From an uncultured Clostridia bacterium (lineage in GTDB: Bacteria > Bacillota > Clostridia > Oscillospirales > Acutalibacteraceae): a DNA stretch of 5,927 nucleotides. Below are positions 4,477-5,927 of the stretch, piece after piece. Where the stretch lies: contig CAMHNT010000137.1 of the NCBI GenBank assembly GCA_946186535.1, forward strand, positions 1 to 5,927, given 5' to 3'. The position numbers and the translations under genes were made by a program. Every line of letters begins with the position of its first letter. Position 1 is the first letter of the stretch. The notes under the pieces were generated by a model. That model was not told the DNA's origin and did no database searches. It saw nothing but the letters and a program-made list of their open reading frames with translations.

Positions 4477-5757
4477 CTATTTTTCAGGCAGAAAGTGCTT
4501 TGACAAGCGTTTTGGGAAAGGTCCTTCGAGTTTATAGGGAATTTGAAGCTCCTCTAAAACCTCATTGAACGCATTTATATATTTTTTATCTCTAAGCAGC
4601 TGCATAAACGACACAAATATCTTGTCAGACATCGAGGTTATTTCGAGAAGAAGGTGTCCTTCTACAACGATCACATACGACTCCACATAATCGGCGACCT
4701 CACCCCAATCCATCTGTCCCGAATAATTCACGATATATGTTCCGTGCTTGGCGTCCTTTCCGGTAGATGGATCGTTGTTTTTCGTGTATTTTCTCTTTTG
4801 CTTCAATCCCTTGACTTTATCAAGCTCCTCATAAGATAAAAATAGCTTTCGCAGCTCCTCGCTGCTCACGGTGGGATCTGTTTGCAGTATCATTTGTCCT
4901 CTTGTCATTGTTCCAAGGATACTCATATCTTTCTTTAATACGTCTCTGTCATAATCTATATGCACATGACTCAAAAGATCACAGTGAGCATTTTTCAGTC
5001 CGAGATTTGAGGTCGGATTATGAGCTATCTCGCCGCCGATGACCTTGTTCTTTTCGGGGAGGATCTTATCGAGCATTTTTGCCATCAATATGAGAAATAC
5101 CGCCGCAACGCTCATATCGTTTTCTTTGGCAAATTTCATAATTTCCTTCTGCGGGAATGTGTAAAGATGGTAGTTAGGGGCTCTTTTGAATGGATTTGCA
5201 AGCCCATTCAGATAATCGAGTCCCAGTATAGTTGGATCCTTACTCTTGTATTCAAATATGGGCTTATCGGAGGAAAGTTTTTCCATAGTAGGTTCTGCGG
5301 TCTCTCCGGGCAATAGTTCGCTATTTGGTTTTCTTATTCCTGGCGCATTGGGCGTGACCCCGTACTTCTCAACAACATACTCGTAAACGCTCGTCATTAC
5401 CCACGGCAGGAAGCCTCTTCCACCGCACATGGAATGACTTATATAAAAGCTGATCTCCTTATCTGTACAGGTCACAAACAATAAATGACCGTTCACTCTG
5501 TCTTCGCCAAGTTTAGGAACTCGCTTCGTTTCGGGTATCACCAAAACAGGCTCATTATTAGGCTCAAGAACATATCCTCCGTCCTCGTCGACCGTAACCT
5601 TCACCGCAAAATATGGGTATCGCTTGATTGCGACATTTACGGCGGTATCCAGAACGGAAATATCTACCGTTTCCTTCATATTCACGACAATCCGGACAGC
5701 GTGCGAAAAAACTGCCTCACTTCGGTACAGCCTGTATGTATCAATGCTGTATTTCAT
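4477..5757 (-). CDS. Condensation-domain/alcohol-acetyltransferase-like protein with degenerate HxxxDG motif
   Basis: The 426-residue protein has the layout of the CoA-dependent acyltransferase/condensation fold. The N-terminal half has VLDTAVNVAIKRYPYFAVKV (about 36-55) and the motif SHSMCGG (H108). The C-terminal half has GGEIAHNP (241-248) and NYSGQMDWG (344-352), matching the latch/DFGWG-like region. H108 is the expected catalytic His, but the Asp of HxxxDG is Gly112. The family joins acyl groups to alcohols or amines in non-ribosomal peptide, wax ester or polyketide-ester formation; many stand-alone Clostridia members are uncharacterised. There is no signal peptide, so it is probably cytosolic. 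AAGGGGG lies 7 bases before the ATG. It ends with TAG, so amber is a normal stop here. The superfamily is fairly sure, the substrate unknown. Confidence 0.75.
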   Translation of the reverse strand: MKYSIDTYRLYRSEAVFSHAVRIVVNMKETVDISVLDTAVNVAIKRYPYFAVKVTVDEDGGYVLEPNNEPVLVIPETKRVPKLGEDRVNGHLLFVTCTDKEISFYISHSMCGGRGFLPWVMTSVYEYVVEKYGVTPNAPGIRKPNSELLPGETAEPTMEKLSSDKPIFEYKSKDPTILGLDYLNGLANPFKRAPNYHLYTFPQKEIMKFAKENDMSVAAVFLILMAKMLDKILPEKNKVIGGEIAHNPTSNLGLKNAHCDLLSHVHIDYDRDVLKKDMSILGTMTRGQMILQTDPTVSSEELRKLFLSYEELDKVKGLKQKRKYTKNNDPSTGKDAKHGTYIVNYSGQMDWGEVADYVESYVIVVEGHLLLEITSMSDKIFVSFMQLLRDKKYINAFNEVLEELQIPYKLEGPFPKRLSKHFLPEK

Positions 5758-5764
5758 TAGTATG

Positions 5765-5771
5765 CCCCCTT
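5765..5771 (-). promoter_or_regulatory. Ribosome binding site of the condensation-like gene
   Basis: On the minus strand AAGGGGG lies 7 bases before the ATG at 5757 and confirms that start. Confidence 0.7.
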
Positions 5772-5787
5772 ATAATGCTATGCTATC

Positions 5788-5817
5788 ATTATACCATTAT
5801 TACACTCTCATTTTCAA
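5788..5817 (-). promoter_or_regulatory. Promoter of the condensation-like gene
   Basis: On the minus strand TTGAAA (5812-5817), an 18-base spacer and a perfect TATAAT (5788-5793) preceded by TGG form a strong vegetative promoter with an extended -10. The leader would be about 24 bases long. Confidence 0.8.
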
Positions 5818-5884
5818 CATATATTTTCGATTGTGTTTTCGCCTAAATCCTATTAATACTACTTTGTCAAAATTCTAATGACAT

Positions 5885-5898
5885 ATCATTGTAATGAT
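5885..5898. promoter_or_regulatory. Palindrome, possible operator of the divergent region
   Basis: ATCATT and AATGAT are perfect 6-bp arms around GT; GACAT before and GTC after extend the symmetry imperfectly. It lies about 70 bases upstream of the promoter of the condensation-like gene, towards whatever lies beyond the window. The plus-strand T-run that follows (CTTTTTTC) allows a weak terminator reading. Its regulator is unknown. Confidence 0.35.
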
Positions 5899-5927
5899 GT
5901 CGCTTTTTTCTAGTATGATTGTTTCAG

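Overview
The window looks like a piece of a low-to-moderate GC, Gram-positive anaerobe chromosome, most likely a Ruminococcus-like member of the Clostridia (Oscillospiraceae/Lachnospiraceae). This is inferred from strong AGGAG-type ribosome binding sites, extended -10 promoters, a Ser/Lys-rich 'SSKASSK' lipoprotein linker, a LytS-type sensor kinase, and a CPBP protease next to a two-component system. No rRNA, tRNA, CRISPR array, insertion sequence or phage gene was seen.

Layout. Bases 95-934 (minus) hold a CPBP-family intramembrane protease gene split by one in-frame amber codon (686-688) into an 82-codon membrane N-terminus and a 190-codon part with all catalytic motifs. Bases 935-1254 are a 320-bp divergent control region. 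It has a promoter facing each way, three 17-bp palindromes of the form TGT-N11-ACA (two nearly identical), and an 11-bp-period direct repeat in the CPBP leader. Bases 1255-3089 (plus) are a translationally coupled two-component pair: a regulator with an N-terminal XRE helix-turn-helix and a C-terminal receiver, and a LytS/YehU-type multi-pass histidine kinase. Bases 3181-4209 (plus) encode a secreted lipoprotein with an acidic/Ser/Lys linker and three tandem 76-residue PepSY-like repeats, the first two almost identical in DNA. A convergent intergenic region (4210-4476) carries a plus-strand terminator, a minus-strand terminator and a short apparent gene remnant with an internal stop. Bases 4477-5757 (minus) encode a condensation/acyltransferase-like protein with a degenerate HxxxDG motif and a strong promoter. 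The window ends in another regulatory region with a palindrome.

How the parts may work together (inference). The kinase would sense an envelope or peptide signal and phosphorylate Asp126 of the XRE-receiver protein. That protein would then bind the repeated palindromes lying beside both the protease promoter and its own promoter. CPBP proteins beside LytS/AgrC-type systems often act in peptide (bacteriocin) immunity or processing, so this may be a small sense-and-protect module whose effector is now broken or expressed as two pieces. The PepSY-like lipoprotein directly downstream is a possible surface accessory. The condensation-like gene appears to be a separate unit.
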